Positions 32,050 to 45,500 of a stretch of DNA of 64,000 nt are shown piece by piece (within the stretch, counting starts at the first letter, position 1; each line of letters begins with the position of its first letter). The notes below the pieces were generated by a model. It saw only the letters and a program-made list of their open reading frames with translations, was not told where the DNA came from and did no database searches. A program made the position numbers and the translations under genes. The DNA is from Manihot esculenta (Eukaryota > Streptophyta > Magnoliopsida > Malpighiales > Euphorbiaceae), in contig NC_035172.2 of assembly GCF_001659605.2 (NCBI RefSeq), forward strand, positions 26,959,342 through 27,023,341. The letters run 5' to 3'.

Positions 32050-33854
32050 TGACTCGCGGTTGTCGAAGCCGGTCAAAAATAACCTTTCTGGTTATCAACA
32101 ATTTACAACTGCAGATAGTGGTGAAAGGATCGAATCCACAGGGAATTGAGAACTTACCTATTTTCCTTATCAAGACCAATAAAATAAACTGAAACAAAAA
32201 TAAACTGAAAAAGAAGAAAACTGAAAATGAGATAAACTGAAAGAGGAATAAAAATAAATTGCAGTAAAAGTAAAATGGGGGGTTTGAGATTGATTTGATT
32301 AACAAACTACTGAAAGCAATTAAAATAAGCAAATAACAAAATAAAAGAGAAATAAATAATGAGAAAGATCTAGTTGAAGAGTTGGATCCACTTTAGTTGT
32401 TGGGATTGATCATTGACACTTAGTTTCCTTTGGGTTGATTCAATAGATTAGTTATGGAGATGGAAGACGCTTCTCACCACCATTATCTCTCCTTATGATT
32501 AAACCAATTAGGGAACGTCCTCTAATTAATTACTAATTAACAAATTGCCAAGGAACGTCCTTGGACCTTAGGCATCAAAACAATTGTCAATTGCATTAAG
32601 AAATAGAGAGATCCAATCCTAGCTACCCAAACGTATGAAGATAACGCTAGATCATATAATTTCCTTGGGTTTTATCCCAAGTGTTCTCATGTAAGAATAA
32701 TCTAAGCAATTACGGACTTAAATCATCCAAACTAACATATTATTACTTTGCAATCAAGAATCAACGTAGATCTAAACAACAAAGCAATATTGAAATCAAG
32801 CATGAAATTGCATAAATATTGAACAACCAAAAGTTAAACAATGTTTGATCAAGTCTCCCAATCCATAAAACAACCAAAGTATCACCTAATCTTCAACTAG
32901 AATAAAATATTTCAGCCTCTCATGGCTGAAACAAAACCAAAAATAAAAGAAAAGAAAAAGGTAGAAGAAGAGATGTGAATTTCGTAGGTGTCTCCCAAGG
33001 GGAGCTTAAGGGGCCTGTAGGCTCCTTATGTGGCTTTTTATAGTTGAAAAGTGTTGCCCAAGGTCATACTTACTGCCCAAGAGGTATTTTCTGCCCAAGT
33101 TATGTCTGAAAAGGAAAGAATCGCGTTTTTCGGCTTCAGAAGGAAGGCTGCGCGCGAATGCTTTGCGGAAGGAAGTTGGTGCGCGCGGTTTGGTCTCAGA
33201 AAGGGAAAGAGGCGCAGATTGTGCTTCCTAAATAAGTTTAGATGCTGACCTTACTTCCTAATTAGTGTAGAGGCTGCCCAAGATGCTGGCCATGTGCAAC
33301 TTGCTGCCCAAGTTGTTGCAGAAAAGGAAGGTGGCGCGCAGATGGCTCTCAGAAGAGGAAAACGCGCAGATTGTTTCTGAATAGGAAGGATGCACGAATT
33401 TTGATCTTCAAAGGGGAAGATATGCTTGTCCATACATTCCTTTTTAGGTGGAGCCTCTTTTGAAATTTGAATATTGAATGCAGAAGAGGAAGAGCATCTC
33501 TTTGAGATCTTGCTGCCTAAATAGGAAGATATGACTGCTGCAGTGTGTGCACATCTTTGAACAAGGAAAGAAAGATCTGCGATTTGAATTTCAAATAATC
33601 TTCTGACTGAGCTTTCCTTGTTTGCTTTTGCTTCTGCACTTTCCTCATTTGAAAACTTTCCTTTTCTGAAAACTTTCCTTATTTGGAAACTTTCCTTTTG
33701 TGGCACTTTTTAGCAGTTTTAAGAGCATCTTCTCCAGATTGTCTCTTTACACCTAATATCTGCAAAACATAATTAAAAACACAAAATTAAGTAGAAAAGA
33801 TGTAAATAAACATCAAGAACATAATGATAAAATGGACTAAAATATGCTCTATCA
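32050..33854 (-). repeat. Left (3') LTR of C
   Basis: Its sequence ends in CTCTATCA and is followed by AATACCCCCACACC, a purine-rich tract on the minus strand. A 151-codon frame (33251-33706) recurs in the right LTR but carries no domain; it is conserved only because the LTRs are copies. A short adenine-rich repeat with TAAACTGAAA lies at about 32185-32260. Confidence 0.9.
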
Positions 33855-34841
33855 AATACCCCCACACCTAGTTTTTTGCTTGTCCTCAAGCAAATAAACA
33901 TAGTCAAACAAGCTTTCTTTGCTACTTGATCCTTATTTCCACTTAAGCTCTTACTCTAGACACCTATTTTGAATCATTGCAGTGAAGAATATATGCATGA
34001 AGATTACTCACCTTCTTTTCTTGTTTCCCTTTACTTACCATGGCTAGGATTTGTTTTCCTCAAGAGAGACCATACATGCACATTATTTGTTAAGACTTTT
34101 TCTAGCTTTCGGTGTGACTTGCCCTTACCTTGAAGTACTTTATTCAGGTTTTTGCACTTTAGACCTTGGAAAGGTCACCAACCTATTTTTGATTGAAGGT
34201 TTATATTTTTCAGTTGGTCACCTATCCAAGTGGCTACTAGCTCTGTTCATAGTCTTTTGACCATTGGAACAATTTTTAACTTGTGCTTTTGAGGTCTTTG
34301 CCTTTGCTGAATTTTCTTTCTCTCAATGATTTGGGAAAATCAACACCAATTGCTACATCAAGTCACATTAAGTTCATTCACACAATTTTCAATTTATTCT
34401 CATCAATTGAGGGTCATCAATATATTTTTCACCATGGCAAACTCAAAGATTCAATTCAAAAGGCAATTCTCAAACATGAATATAACTCACTGCAATTGAT
34501 TCAACATAAGTTTAAAGAGTCATAACATTAATGGGGTCATGGAAAGAAAAGCTCATCCAACATAGTTCATATGATGAGTAAAGCATCTCAAAAACGGAAA
34601 TAAAAAATAAAAAAAACTGTGGCTATCTGTGTGTTATTGAAAGCAAAAATGAAAAATTTCAACTAATGCAAGCAAACTAAAAATCAAAGCAAAAATAAAC
34701 TCAAAAAGTAAAAATTCAGAAATATGCACCCCCACACCTAAATCATGCATTGTCCTCAATGTATAGGAAATATTAAAATGCAAAAGAAACTGAATAATCC
34801 CCTGGGTGTGGTGTGCATAGTGCGATCCACTTGATCAAGGC
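33855..34841 (-). other. Non-coding 3' internal part of C
   Basis: It has a purine tract at its left end (33855-33868) and a second similar tract CACCCCCACACCTA near 34726, both followed by related text (GTCCTCAAGC/GTCCTCAATG). No pol motif was found on either strand; small plus-strand frames look fortuitous. Confidence 0.6.
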
Positions 34842-36218
34842 TCAAGTAATTGGAGAAGGGAAGAGAGTCCCAACTGCATTGAGCAAAAAGTGTAGCACTC
34901 CTTTTGATTTGGTCATAACCCATCCTATTTTTTCCATGTACTCATGAAGTAACATGATTAGCTTCTCCTCTTTCAAATGAGGTGTGCCTCTAGCCCTTAT
35001 GTTCGCATTTTTTAGATGATTGGGAAGCACTTTGAACTCCAATTCATGTTTCTCTATGGCTAGTTGCAATTTAGTACTGAATTCAGGTAAAACAAACTCT
35101 ACCTTATCCGGAGGTTTGGGAAGGCATTGATCCGCATGGTCCTTTGGTTTAGGTGCTTGGAATACCATTTGTTCCTTGTTAGCATGGGCTGGTTGCATTG
35201 GATCTATGGCTGAATTGGTTTCAGTTTCCTCCTTCTGTGCAAGAACTGACTGAAAGGAAGGACTGGGGGAGCTCATCTGCGATGGAAACTGAAAGGATGC
35301 GCATGGAGGTCCTTCAGTTTGCGCAATGCCCTTCTGAAATGGGAGAATGGTGGGATTGTCCTGTGATGGGAGCTGAAGAGGTTCGGTTTGGATGTCCTCT
35401 GTCTGTGCAAGGCTCTTCTGCGAACTCATTTGAAGAGGTGCGATTGAGCTTTCTTCATTCTGCGCATGGCTGTAGTCCACCTGTTGGATGCAACAATTAG
35501 TTTCTTTCAGTTCTGGCTCTTTCTGGCTCTCTTCCCTGCAAAGATCATCATTTAGTATATCATCTTGATTCACATAAAAAACATTTTCACTCAAACAATC
35601 AATGATATCTAAATTATCAACAGGTTCTGTTTGATAAGTTTGTTTGGACAAACAGTTTTCTGGTTGTGTCTCTTCAGCAGCTTGTTCTTGTACTTGCCAA
35701 CTTTCATCTTCATCGTCCACATCTTGAAGTTCTTGCTCTCTTCTTAACATGAGTGCATCCAATGAGATGGCCATTTGATCCATTTGTTGTTGCATACTTT
35801 GCAAAGTAACTGCCAATGTCCTCATCTTATCTTCATCAAGGTGCATATTGGAACTTGGAGGTGCTGTTTGGGCTTGATATCCTTGATAGTCCTGGTAGTC
35901 ATTAGCCTCAGCGTAGCCATAGTTCGGTTGGCCTCCCCAATATGGATTGTATGTGTCATGGTAGGGATCATATCTTGGCTGTTCATAGTATCCTCCATAT
36001 GCATGAACTGGTTGGTCATTGAATCCTCCAAATGTATGCATTGGTTAGTCATCCTCATAAAGTGTAGGACATCGGGAAGTTAGGTGTCCCACATATCCAC
36101 AGATCATACAGGGCTTTGGTGGCTGGGGTGCTTGAACCTGTTGCACTATATCTATGGCAAGATCTTTTATAACAGATGTGAGTTGAGAATAGAGAATAGA
36201 TGTACTTATCTCATCCAT
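34842..36218 (-). pseudogene. Gag-like protein of C, interrupted by one stop
   Basis: From an ATG at 36218 the frame encodes a short amphipathic N-terminus and a CCHC knuckle CMICGYVGHLTSRC, then a TAA at 36045-36047. It is open again for 399 codons to 34842. The second part is Tyr/Gln/Pro-rich (YGGYYEQPRYDPYHDTYNPY), then coiled-coil-like (LQSMQQQMDQMAISLDALM), acidic, and repetitive with SFQ/PSQ units. Its C-terminus (LKEEKLIMLLHEYMEKIGW) resembles plant gag tails that precede protease in large Ty3-gypsy elements. The knuckle lies N-terminal to the low-complexity part. The ORF is broken, but only once. Confidence 0.7.
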
Positions 36219-36317
36219 GATTTAGATCTGCGATGGTGACTTCTTCAGAGGCTGATTCGGTGGTGCTATCTTTTTTTTTTTTGGTCTTGAAAGAAAAACA
36301 AATGAGTTAAATCAATT

Positions 36318-36334
36318 CCCCGGCAACGGCGCCA
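36318..36334 (-). promoter_or_regulatory. Primer binding site of C
   Basis: The minus strand reads TGGCGCCGTTGCCGGGG five bases from the right LTR, a primer-site type seen in Tat/Ogre-like plant elements. The tRNA assignment was not checked. Confidence 0.8.
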
Positions 36335-36339
36335 ATTTT

Positions 36340-38146
36340 TGACTCGCGGTTGTCGAAGCCGGTCAAAAATAACCTTTCTGGTTATCAACAATTTACAACT
36401 GCAGATAGTGGTGAAAGGATCGAATCCACAGGGAATTGAGAACTTACCTATTTTCCTTATCAAGACCAATAAAATAAACTGAAACAAAAATAAACTGAAA
36501 AAGAAGAAAACTGAAAACGAGATAAACTGAAAGAGGAATAAAAATAAATTGCAGTAAAAGTAAAATGGGGGGTTTGAGATTGATTTGATTAACAAACTAC
36601 TGAAAGCAATTAAAATAAGCAAATAACAAAATAAAAGAGAAATAAATAATGAGAAAGATCTAGTTAAAGAGTTGGATCCACTTTAGTTGTTGGGATTGAT
36701 CATTGACACTTAGTTTCCTTTGGGTTGATTCAATAGATTAGTTATGGAGATGAAAGACGCTTCTCACCACCATTATCTCTCCTTATGATTAAACTAATTA
36801 GGGAATGTCCTCTAATTAATTACTAATTAACAAATTGCCAAGGAACGTCCTTGGACCTTAGGCATCAAAACAATTGTCAATTGCATTAAGAAATAGAGAG
36901 ATCCAATCCTAGCTACCCAAACGTATGGAGATAACGCTAGATCATATAATTTCCTTGGGTTTTATCCCAAGTGTTCTCATGTAAGAATAATCTAAGCAAT
37001 TACGGACTTAAATCATCCAAACTAACATATTATTACTTTGCAATCAAGAATCAACGTAGATCTAAACAACAAAGCAATATTGAAATCAAGCATGAAATTG
37101 CATAAATATTGAACAACCAAAAGTTAAACAATGTTTGATCAAGTCTCCCAATCCATAAAACAACCAAAGTATCACCTAATCTTCAACTAGAATAAAATAT
37201 TTCAGCCTCTCATGGCTGAAACAAAACCAAAAATAAAAGAAAAGAAAAAGGTAGAAGAAGAGATGTGAATTTCGTAGGTGTCTCCCAAGGGGAGCTTAAG
37301 GGGCCTGTAGAGGCTCCTTATGTGGCTTTTTATAGTTGAAAAGTGTTGCCCAAGGTCATACTTACTGCCCAAGAGGTATTTTCTGCCCAAGTTATGTCTG
37401 AAAAGGAAAGAATCGCATTTTTCGGCTTCAGAAGGAAGGCTGCGCGCGAATGCTTTGCGGAAGGAAGTTGGTGCTCGCGGTTTGGTCTCAGAAAGGGACA
37501 GAGGCGCAGATTGTGCTTCCTAAATAAGTTTAGATGCTGACCTTACTTCCTAATTGGTGTAGAGGCTGCCCAAGATGCTGCCCATATGCAACTTGCTGCC
37601 CAAGTTGTTGCAAAAAAGGAAGGTGGCGCGCAGATGGCTCTCAGAAGAGGAAAGCGCGCAGATTGTTTCTGAATAGGAAGGATGCACGAATTTTGATCTT
37701 CAAAGGGGAAGATATGCTTGTCCATACATTCCTTTTTAGGTGGAGCCTCTTTTGAAATTTGAATATTGAATGCAGAAGAGAAAGAGCATCTCTTTGAGAT
37801 CTTGCTGCCTAAATAGGAAGATATGACTGCTGCAGTGTGTGCACATTTTTGAACAAGGAAAGAAAGATCTGCGATTTGAATTTCAAATAATCTTCTGACT
37901 GAGCTTTCCTTGTTTGCTTTTGCTTCTGCACTTTCCTCATTTGAAAACTTTCCTTTTTTGAAAACTTTCCTTATTTGGAAACTTTCCTTTTTGGACACTT
38001 TTTAGCAGTTTTAAGAGCATCTTCTCCAGATTGTCTCTTTACACCTAATATCTGCAAAACATAATTAAATCCACAAAATTAAGTAGAAAAGATGTAAATA
38101 AACATCAAGAACATAATGATAAAATGGACTAAAATATGCTCTATCA
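36340..38146 (-). repeat. Right (5') LTR of C
   Basis: It is a near-identical copy of 32050-33854. The GCAAC duplication follows at 38147-38151, after which the integrase of B resumes. Confidence 0.92.
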
Positions 38147-39131
38147 GCAACACCAAATCTCCCTCCTGAAACTCTACATGTTTCCTGTGGACATCTGCAT
38201 AACTCTTTTGTCTGCTCACAGCAGTCTTGATCCTTTCTCTGATAATGGGCACTACTCTGCTGGTGATCTCTACTAGCTCAGGCCCTGCCAAGGCCCTTTC
38301 TCCAACTTCTTCCCAGCAGACAGGTGACCTGCACTTCCTTCCATACAAAACTTCATATGGAGCCATCCCTATGCTAGCATGATAACTGTTATTGTAGGCA
38401 AACTCCACCAAGGGTAGATGCTACCTCCAAGAACCGCTAAAATCTAGCACACACATCCTGAGCATATCTTCAATTGTTTGGATGGTCCTCTCTAACTGTC
38501 CGTCAATCTGTGGGTGGAAAGCAGTGCTAAAATCTAACCTGGTACCCATAACATTCTGCAAACTCCGCCAAAACCTGGAGGTTAACTGGGGTCCTCTATC
38601 AGACACTATTGAAACAGGAGCCCTATGCAGCCTGACCACTTCATCAACAAACACCTGTGCCAATTTGTCCACAGAATAGCCACTCCTGACAGGGATGAAG
38701 TGAGCATATTTGGTCAGTCTGTCCGCAATCACCCATATGGAGTCTAATCTGTTGGACGTTGCGGGTAACCCCACCACGAAATCCATAGCTATATTCTTCC
38801 ATTTCCACTCTGGAATCGGCAGTGGGTTAAGCATTCCAGCCGGCTTTTGATGTTCCAGCTTCACCCTCTGACATACTTCACAGGAGGACACGAGCTGTGC
38901 CACTTCTCTCTTCATAGCTGGCCACCAATAAACTCTCTTCAGAGCTTGATACAACTTAGTGGCTCTAGGGTGAACACTATATCTAGCATTATGAGCTTCC
39001 CTCATAATGTCACCCTTCAGACTCACGTCATCTGGTACACATAATCTACTCCCATAGCGGAGGATCTCCTTGCTGTCAAATCTGAACTCTTCATTCTTGC
39101 CTGCTTGGACTGCTCTTGCTATCTTCACCAA
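38147..39131 (-). pseudogene. Integrase of B (right of C)
   Basis: The HHCC zinc domain ([24 protein letters not shown]) and the DDE core ([52 protein letters not shown]) are all visible. A TAG stop at about 38418-38420 splits the core between GSWR and HLPLVEF-type sequence. A frameshift near 39135 separates it from RNase H. Confidence 0.9.
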
Positions 39132-40232
39132 CTCGGGTCCTCATGCTGTTTCTGAGCCACCTGCTCCAAAAACACGGGTGTCACCCTCATCTGGGCTATC
39201 AAAGCATCTGTACTAGACAACTCTAACTGCAGCCATTCATTAATGAGCTTATAGAACTCCCTCACCACCGGTCTCCTCTCTGCTGTAATATGGGATAGAC
39301 TGCCAAGTGATTTCCGGCTTAGGGCATCTGCCACAACATTTGCCTTACCCGGATGGTACTGAATCTTGCAATCATAGTCACTGAGCAGTTCTACCCATCT
39401 TCTCTGCCTCAGGTTCAACTCTCTCTGACTCAAGATGTACTGCAAGCTTTTATGATATGTGAAGATCTCACATTTGACCCCATAAAGGTAATGCCTCCAC
39501 ATCTTGAGTGCAAAGATCACGGCTGCCATCTCTAGGTCATGTGTAGGCTAATTCAACTCATGCTTCTTCAGCTGCCTAGAAGCATAAGCAATTACCCTCT
39601 CATTTTGCATCAACACACAACCCAGTCCCACACGGGACACATCACAAAACACTGTGAAGTCTTCATTACTACTAGGCAGAGCTAACACCGGTGCTGACGT
39701 CAATCTTTTCTTCAGCTCTTCAAAGCTCTCCTCGCACCGATCAGACCACACAAACTTCTGATTCTTCTTGGTTAATCTGGTCATAGGAGCGGTAATTTTA
39801 GAGAAGTCCTGAATGAACCTCCTGTAGTAACCTGCCAACCCCAAAAAGCTCTTGATCTCGGTTACTGTAGTGGGTCTAGGCCAGTTGGCTACAGCTTCTA
39901 CCTTCTTGGGCTCCACTTCAATTCCGTTTTCTGATACAACATGTCCCAAGAATGAGATGCTCCTCAACCAGAATTCACACTTGGAGAACTTGGCATACAA
40001 GCCGTGCTCCCTCAGGGTCTGCAAAACTAACCTCAGATGATGGGCATGCTCCTCTGCATTTCTGGAATACACTAAGATATCATCTATGAAGACAATAACA
40101 AAGTGATCCAGATACTGGCTAAACACTCTGTTCATGAGATCCATGAATGCTGCAGGGGCATTGGTTAGCCCGAACGGCATTACTAGGAACTCATAATGCC
40201 CATATCTGGTCCTGAATGCTGTCTTCGGCACA
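39125..40232 (-). pseudogene. RNase H and RT C-terminal part of B (left of A)
   Basis: RNase H spans 39125-39529 ([28 protein letters not shown]) and continues in 39548-40232 with [17 protein letters not shown] motifs [19 protein letters not shown] and [12 protein letters not shown] are intact. A TAG stop near 39548 breaks the frame. The RT ends at the TCTTC duplicated by insertion of A; its first half resumes at 49947. Confidence 0.9.
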
Positions 40233-40237
40233 TCTTC

Positions 40238-42505
40238 TGTAACGACCCCAAAATAGACCGTCACCAGCGCTAGGATTCAGGTCGGCTTAAGGCCGCCAGA
40301 ACCTGTAGCAAGCCTGCTATACTCTCTGTGTACCTGTAAAATGCATACATGATCATATATTTTCTGTGAAAAATCAAAACTCTTTTCTGCACCAAGGCTT
40401 AACTTGTGCATGCACTATCTCTGTACTCTGTACTCTGTACTCTGTACCCCTGACTAGAGCTTGCTCTAGATGGGTGAACTCATACCTGTTAAGCCTGGTT
40501 TTTTCACATACGCTGTAAAACATAGATACATATCCAGATCATGTACAAAACATACATCACTAAGTCAAGCACATTTCTAACTTTATACACAATTATTACA
40601 TCTCTTTAATATTACATGTCCACTCTAAGATATTACAAATCTCTTTACTCTTTATGTACTCTGCTGGACTGTCCCTGTACACTGTACACTGAACCTGCAA
40701 AACTGGGGTTAAGGGAGTGGGATGAGCTCTATAGCCCAGTGAGTAGAACAGTAAAACATCTCAGTAAAACATGATCTCATGGAATGCGTCATAACACAAT
40801 CAATCCACATCAAGAGTAAACCTGTCACCACATAGTCCCAGTAACTCTGTGCCAGGGCGTAGAATCGAGCACCTGGTCTTCCTGTCATATATGTATATGT
40901 GTATATAACACCTCTGTACTTACCATTGCCAGGGCGTAGTCAAAGGCTCCTGGTCTTTACTATAACTGCCAGGGCGTAGTCAAAGGCTCCTGGTCTTTAC
41001 TATACCTGCCAGGGCATAGTCAAAGGCTCCTGGACTTCCTGTCTGAGACTATTGGATCATTCAGCATTCACCCACATCAACAAGTTACTATGCAATGCAA
41101 CATATTCGTGGATACTAATGCAATCAACCTATTGCATAATCATGATGCATGAGATATGCTAAAACATTCCATTGTGCAATTAAAAGAGTTAAGGTTAGTT
41201 CCACTCACCTCTGGCTATCTGGACTGACTGACTCTGCAGGCTCTGAAAACTCTGGAGCAGTACTCACTGCTGCTCTCTCTGGTTCCTCTGGTCTGTACCT
41301 ATACAGATGGACTCAAATGAGGGACCAAACTAGCTTATGCACAACACTATGAAACTCCCCAAGAATCCCCCCTTAAACTCACTCTAACATCCATGCAAAG
41401 CATGCAAAGGAAAGCTGGACAGAACACTTTCGGCGGTAGGTTCGGCGGCCGAAAGTCCTCTCCAGAGACGAAACTCAAGCACGTTCGGTTGCCGAACTTC
41501 CACTTTCGGCTGCCAAACCCTTTCGGGGGCAAGTTTCGGAGGCTGAAAGGCACTCCAGAGACGAAAGTCTTTAACCTTCGGCGGCACCTTTGGCGGCCAA
41601 ACTTCCCTCCAGAGCCGAAAGTCCAAAAGCTCGGGGGCAAGTTTGGGCAGCCGAAGCCACCTCCTCACACCTCTTCAGGGGTTCGGCGGCCGAATGTACC
41701 TTCGGCTGCCGAACCTGAGTTCATCAGCAGGGCAGAAACTTGCCCTGCCTCTCGCCCAATGCACAAAACTCACTCCACTGCAAACACCTCAATATTTCCA
41801 CTTGCATACACTCATGTATATGCTCAAAGGGGTCAGAAACTACCTAAAAACCCCAAACACACAACACAAACAACACAGAAACAAGCTGTACACATAAAAT
41901 CATCAAAAACTCTCTTTTTAACCTATTCATGCAACTCTCTCCATAAACCCCATAAAACCTTCAGAAAACATAAAAACAAGCTCAGGATCTTCACTTACCT
42001 CGTGAAAACAAGTAGATGAAGGATCCTAACGTGGAGTTTTGGAGCAACTTGCCTTCAAACTCTCCAAACTTCAAAACTTTGAGTGTTTAGCTTAAAACCT
42101 TCAAATAATCATGAAAACGACTCAAATCTGTGCATGAGTTAATGAAAACATGAAAGAAAACTCACAAAGGACAGGGTTTCACCTTAGAAGAAAAAAGAAA
42201 CGGTGCTCTGACCGCTTCAACCGACTGAGGGCCATTTATAGGTGGCTGGCCAGACCACCTTCGGCGGCCAGACGTGAAACCGAAAGCCATGCATGTTCGG
42301 CGGCCGAACCTCAATTTCGGCGTCCGAACCTGGCTTTTCTTCCTTGGTTCATTTCATTCAAAAACTCATTTCCTTATGTGTAAAACTTAATGAACATATC
42401 AAAACATGTTAGAAAAACATCACTCTCACCCTTCTAGAGTCTTTCGACATCCGAAACTCCATCGGAAAGTAGAATTCCGATGCCAGACTCTAGCCGGGTA
42501 TTACA
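40238..42505 (-). repeat. Left (3') LTR of A (2,268 bp)
   Basis: It includes the 7-bp repeat (CTCTGTA)n at 40419-40448, a hairpin minisatellite at 40855-41035, palindrome-rich blocks at about 41425-41715 and 42295-42335, and a TATA box at 42235-42240 (minus). It retains about 60 bp near 40470-40530 that are missing in the right LTR. Frames inside it are not genes. Confidence 0.95.
40855..41035. repeat. Hairpin minisatellite in the A LTR
   Basis: There are four units, the last three of about 45 bp: GCCAGGGCGTAGTCAAAGG, CTCCTGGTCTTTACTAT. CCAGG and CCTGG can pair. The copy at 48290-48480 is nearly identical. Confidence 0.85.
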
Positions 42506-42519
42506 TTCTCCCCCCCTTA
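42506..42519 (-). promoter_or_regulatory. Polypurine tract of A
   Basis: The minus strand reads TAAGGGGGGGAGAA directly before the 3' LTR. Confidence 0.9.
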
Positions 42520-42582
42520 CGAACATTGGTCCTTGAATGTTCCAAAACAAACAAGTAACACATAAAAAGGAGGAAATTAACC

Positions 42583-45500
42583 TCAAAATAAATATGGATA
42601 CTGCTGGAGCATCAACTCCCGCGTCTCCCAGGTGCACTCTTCTAGATTATGATGGTTCCACAGAACTTTCACAATTGGGATCTCTTTGTTCCTTAGCTGT
42701 CTGATCTGTGTGTCCAGAATCCGCACTGGCTGCTCTATATAGGTGAGATCTGTACGAATCTCCACCTCAGGCTCACTCAGAACCTGATTCGAATCTGACA
42801 CAAACTGCCGTAGCATAGAAACATGAAATACCGGGTGAATTCTTTCCATAGAAGTAGGTAAATCTAGCTTATACGACTCATTCCCGACCCGCTGCAAAAT
42901 CTCAAAGGGGCCAATGTATCGTGGGGCTAACTTACCCTTCTTTCCAAAACGAACCACTCCTTTCATTGGAGACACTTTCAGCAATACCCAATTACCTTCC
43001 TGGAACTCTAACTGTTTTCTGCGAACGTCTACATAACTTTTCTGTCTACTCTGCGCTGTTCTGATTCTCTCTCTGATTATGGGCACCACTCTACTGGTAA
43101 CCTCTACTAACTCTGGCCCTGCAAGAGCTTTCTCTCCTATCTCTTCCCAGCAAACAGGGGATCTGCACTTCCGCCCATACAAAGCTTCATAAGGAGCCAT
43201 CCCTATGCTAGCATGATGGCTGTTATTGTAGGCAAACTCCACCAAAGGTAGATGCTGCCTCCAAGAACCGCCAAAGTCTAACACACACAGTCGAAGCATA
43301 TCCTCTATGGTCTGGATGGTCCTCTCTGATTGTCCATCAGTCTGTGGGTGTAAAGCAGTGCTAAAATCCAATCTCGTGCCCATCGCACTCTGCAGACTTC
43401 GCCAAAATCTGGAGGTGAACTAAGGTCCTCTGTCTGACACTATAGACACTGGAACTCCATGTAATCTCACGATCTCATCCAGATAGACCTGTGCCAACTT
43501 ATCCACAGAATAGTTACTCCGTACTGGAAGAAAATGAGCAGATTTCGTGAGTCTGTCCACAATCACCCATATAGAGTCTATCCTGTTGGACGTTGCTGGT
43601 AAACCCACTACAAAATCCATGGCTATGTTCTCCCATTTCCATTCTGGAATCGGCAATGGGTTAAGCATTCCAGCTGGTTTCTGATGCTCTAGTTTCACCC
43701 TCTGGCAAACCTCACAGGCTGTCACAAACTGCGCCACTTCTTTCTTCATGGCTGGCCACCAATAGACCCTTTTGAGATCCTGGTACATCTTGGTGGCTCC
43801 TGGGTGAACACTATACCTCGCATTATGAGCTTCCCTCATAATGTCTTCCGTTACACTGCTCCTATCTGGTACACAAAGTCGACTTCCATAACGGAGGATC
43901 CCTTTGTTGTCAAATCTGAACTCTGCATTGTTGCCTGACTGAACAGTCCTGGTAATTTTCATCAACTCTGGGTCCTCGTACTGTCTCTGAGCTATCTGCT
44001 CTAGAAACACATGTGTCACTCTCATCTGTGCGATCAATGCACCTGTACCAGACAACTCTAGCTGTAACCCTTCTTCTAAGAGCTTATAAAGCTCCAGCAC
44101 TACTGGTCTCCGCTCTGCTGCTATATGGGATAAACTGCCTAGTGACTTCCGGCTTAGGGCGTCTGCCACAACATTCGCCTTACCCGGATGATACTGGATC
44201 TTACAATCATAATCACTGAGCAATTCTACCCATCTTCTCTGTGGCAAATTCAGCTCTCTCTGACTCAAGATGTACTGTAAACTCTTGTGATCAGTGAAGA
44301 TCTCGCATTTCACCCCATAGAGGTAATGCCGCCACATCTTGAGTGCAAAGATAACTGCTGCCATCTCTAGGTCATGGGTGGGGTAATTCAACTCGTGCTT
44401 CTTCAACTGTCTAGAAGCATAAGCTATCACCCTATCACTCTGCATCAAAACACAGCCCAATCCCACTCGAGATGCATCACAGAACACTGTTAAATCCGCA
44501 TTACTCACAGGCAGAGCTAACACTGGTGCTGTGGTCAATCTCCTCTTGAGCTCTTCAAAGCTCTCCTCGCATTGGTCTGACCAAACAAACTTCTGGTTCT
44601 TCTGAGTCAGTTTGGTCATAGGAGCTGCTATCTTGGAGAAGTTCTGAACGAACCTCCTGTAGTAACCTGCCAGTCCCAGAAAGCTTTTAATCTCAGTCAC
44701 TGTAGTGGGTCTGGGCCAGTTAGCTACAGCCTCTATCTTCTTGGGGTCTACCTCAATACCCTCTACTGATACCACATGTCCCAAGAAGGAAATGCTCCTC
44801 AACCAAAACTCACACTTCGAGAACTTGGCATACAAACCATGCTCTCTCAGTGTCTGCAGAACTATCCTCAAATGCTGGGCATGCTCCTCTGTATCTCTGG
44901 AATACACTAAAATATCATCGATGAAAACAATGACAAAGTTATCCAGAAACTCACTGAACACTCTGTTCATGAGATCCATGAATGCTGCAGGGGCGTTAGT
45001 CAACCCGAACGGCATCACTAAGAACTCATAATGCCCATATCTGGTCTTGAAGGCTGTCTTTGGCACATCTGCCTCTCTGACTCTCAACTGATGATACCCG
45101 GATCTCAGATCTATTTTCGAGAAACAACCTGCTCCGGCTAGCTGGTCAAATAGATCATCAATCCTAGGTAGAGGATACCTATTCTTGGTAGTGACATTGT
45201 TCAACTGTCTGTAGTCAATACAAAGTCTGAGGGATCCATCCTTCTTTCTGACAAAAAGCACTAGAGCACCCCAAGGTGAGGTACTAGGGCGGATGAAACC
45301 CTTATCTACCAAGTCCTGCAACTGCTCTTTTAACTCTTTTAACTCTGCTGGCGCCATCCTGTAGGGAGGAATAGAGATAGGTCTGGTATCAGGCAGCAAT
45401 TCTATTTCAAACTCTATCTCCCTACCAGGTGGTAGTCCTGGAAGTTCGTCTGGGAACACATCGAGAAACTCTCGGACTACTGGTATTGTGGCTGGTTCCC

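Larger units (their letters stand above)
32050..38146 (-). mobile_element. Element C: gag-only LTR retrotransposon with target duplication GCAAC
   Basis: LTRs at 32050-33854 (1,805 bp) and 36340-38146 (1,807 bp) begin TGACTCGCGG and end CTCTATCA, with GCAAC on both sides (32045-32049 and 38147-38151). The LTRs differ by roughly twenty substitutions and a 2-bp indel by eye, so the insertion is recent. The internal region is only 2.5 kb and encodes a gag-like protein but no protease, RT or integrase, so the element must rely on another element for transposition (a LARD/TR-GAG type). Orientation follows from the primer site and gag direction. Confidence 0.9.

Noticed and set aside
33251..37998. 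151-codon frame found twice (33251-33706 and 37543-37998)
   Set aside because: The two copies exist because C's LTRs are duplicates. The frame has no domain and lies in LTR sequence, so conservation is not evidence for a gene.
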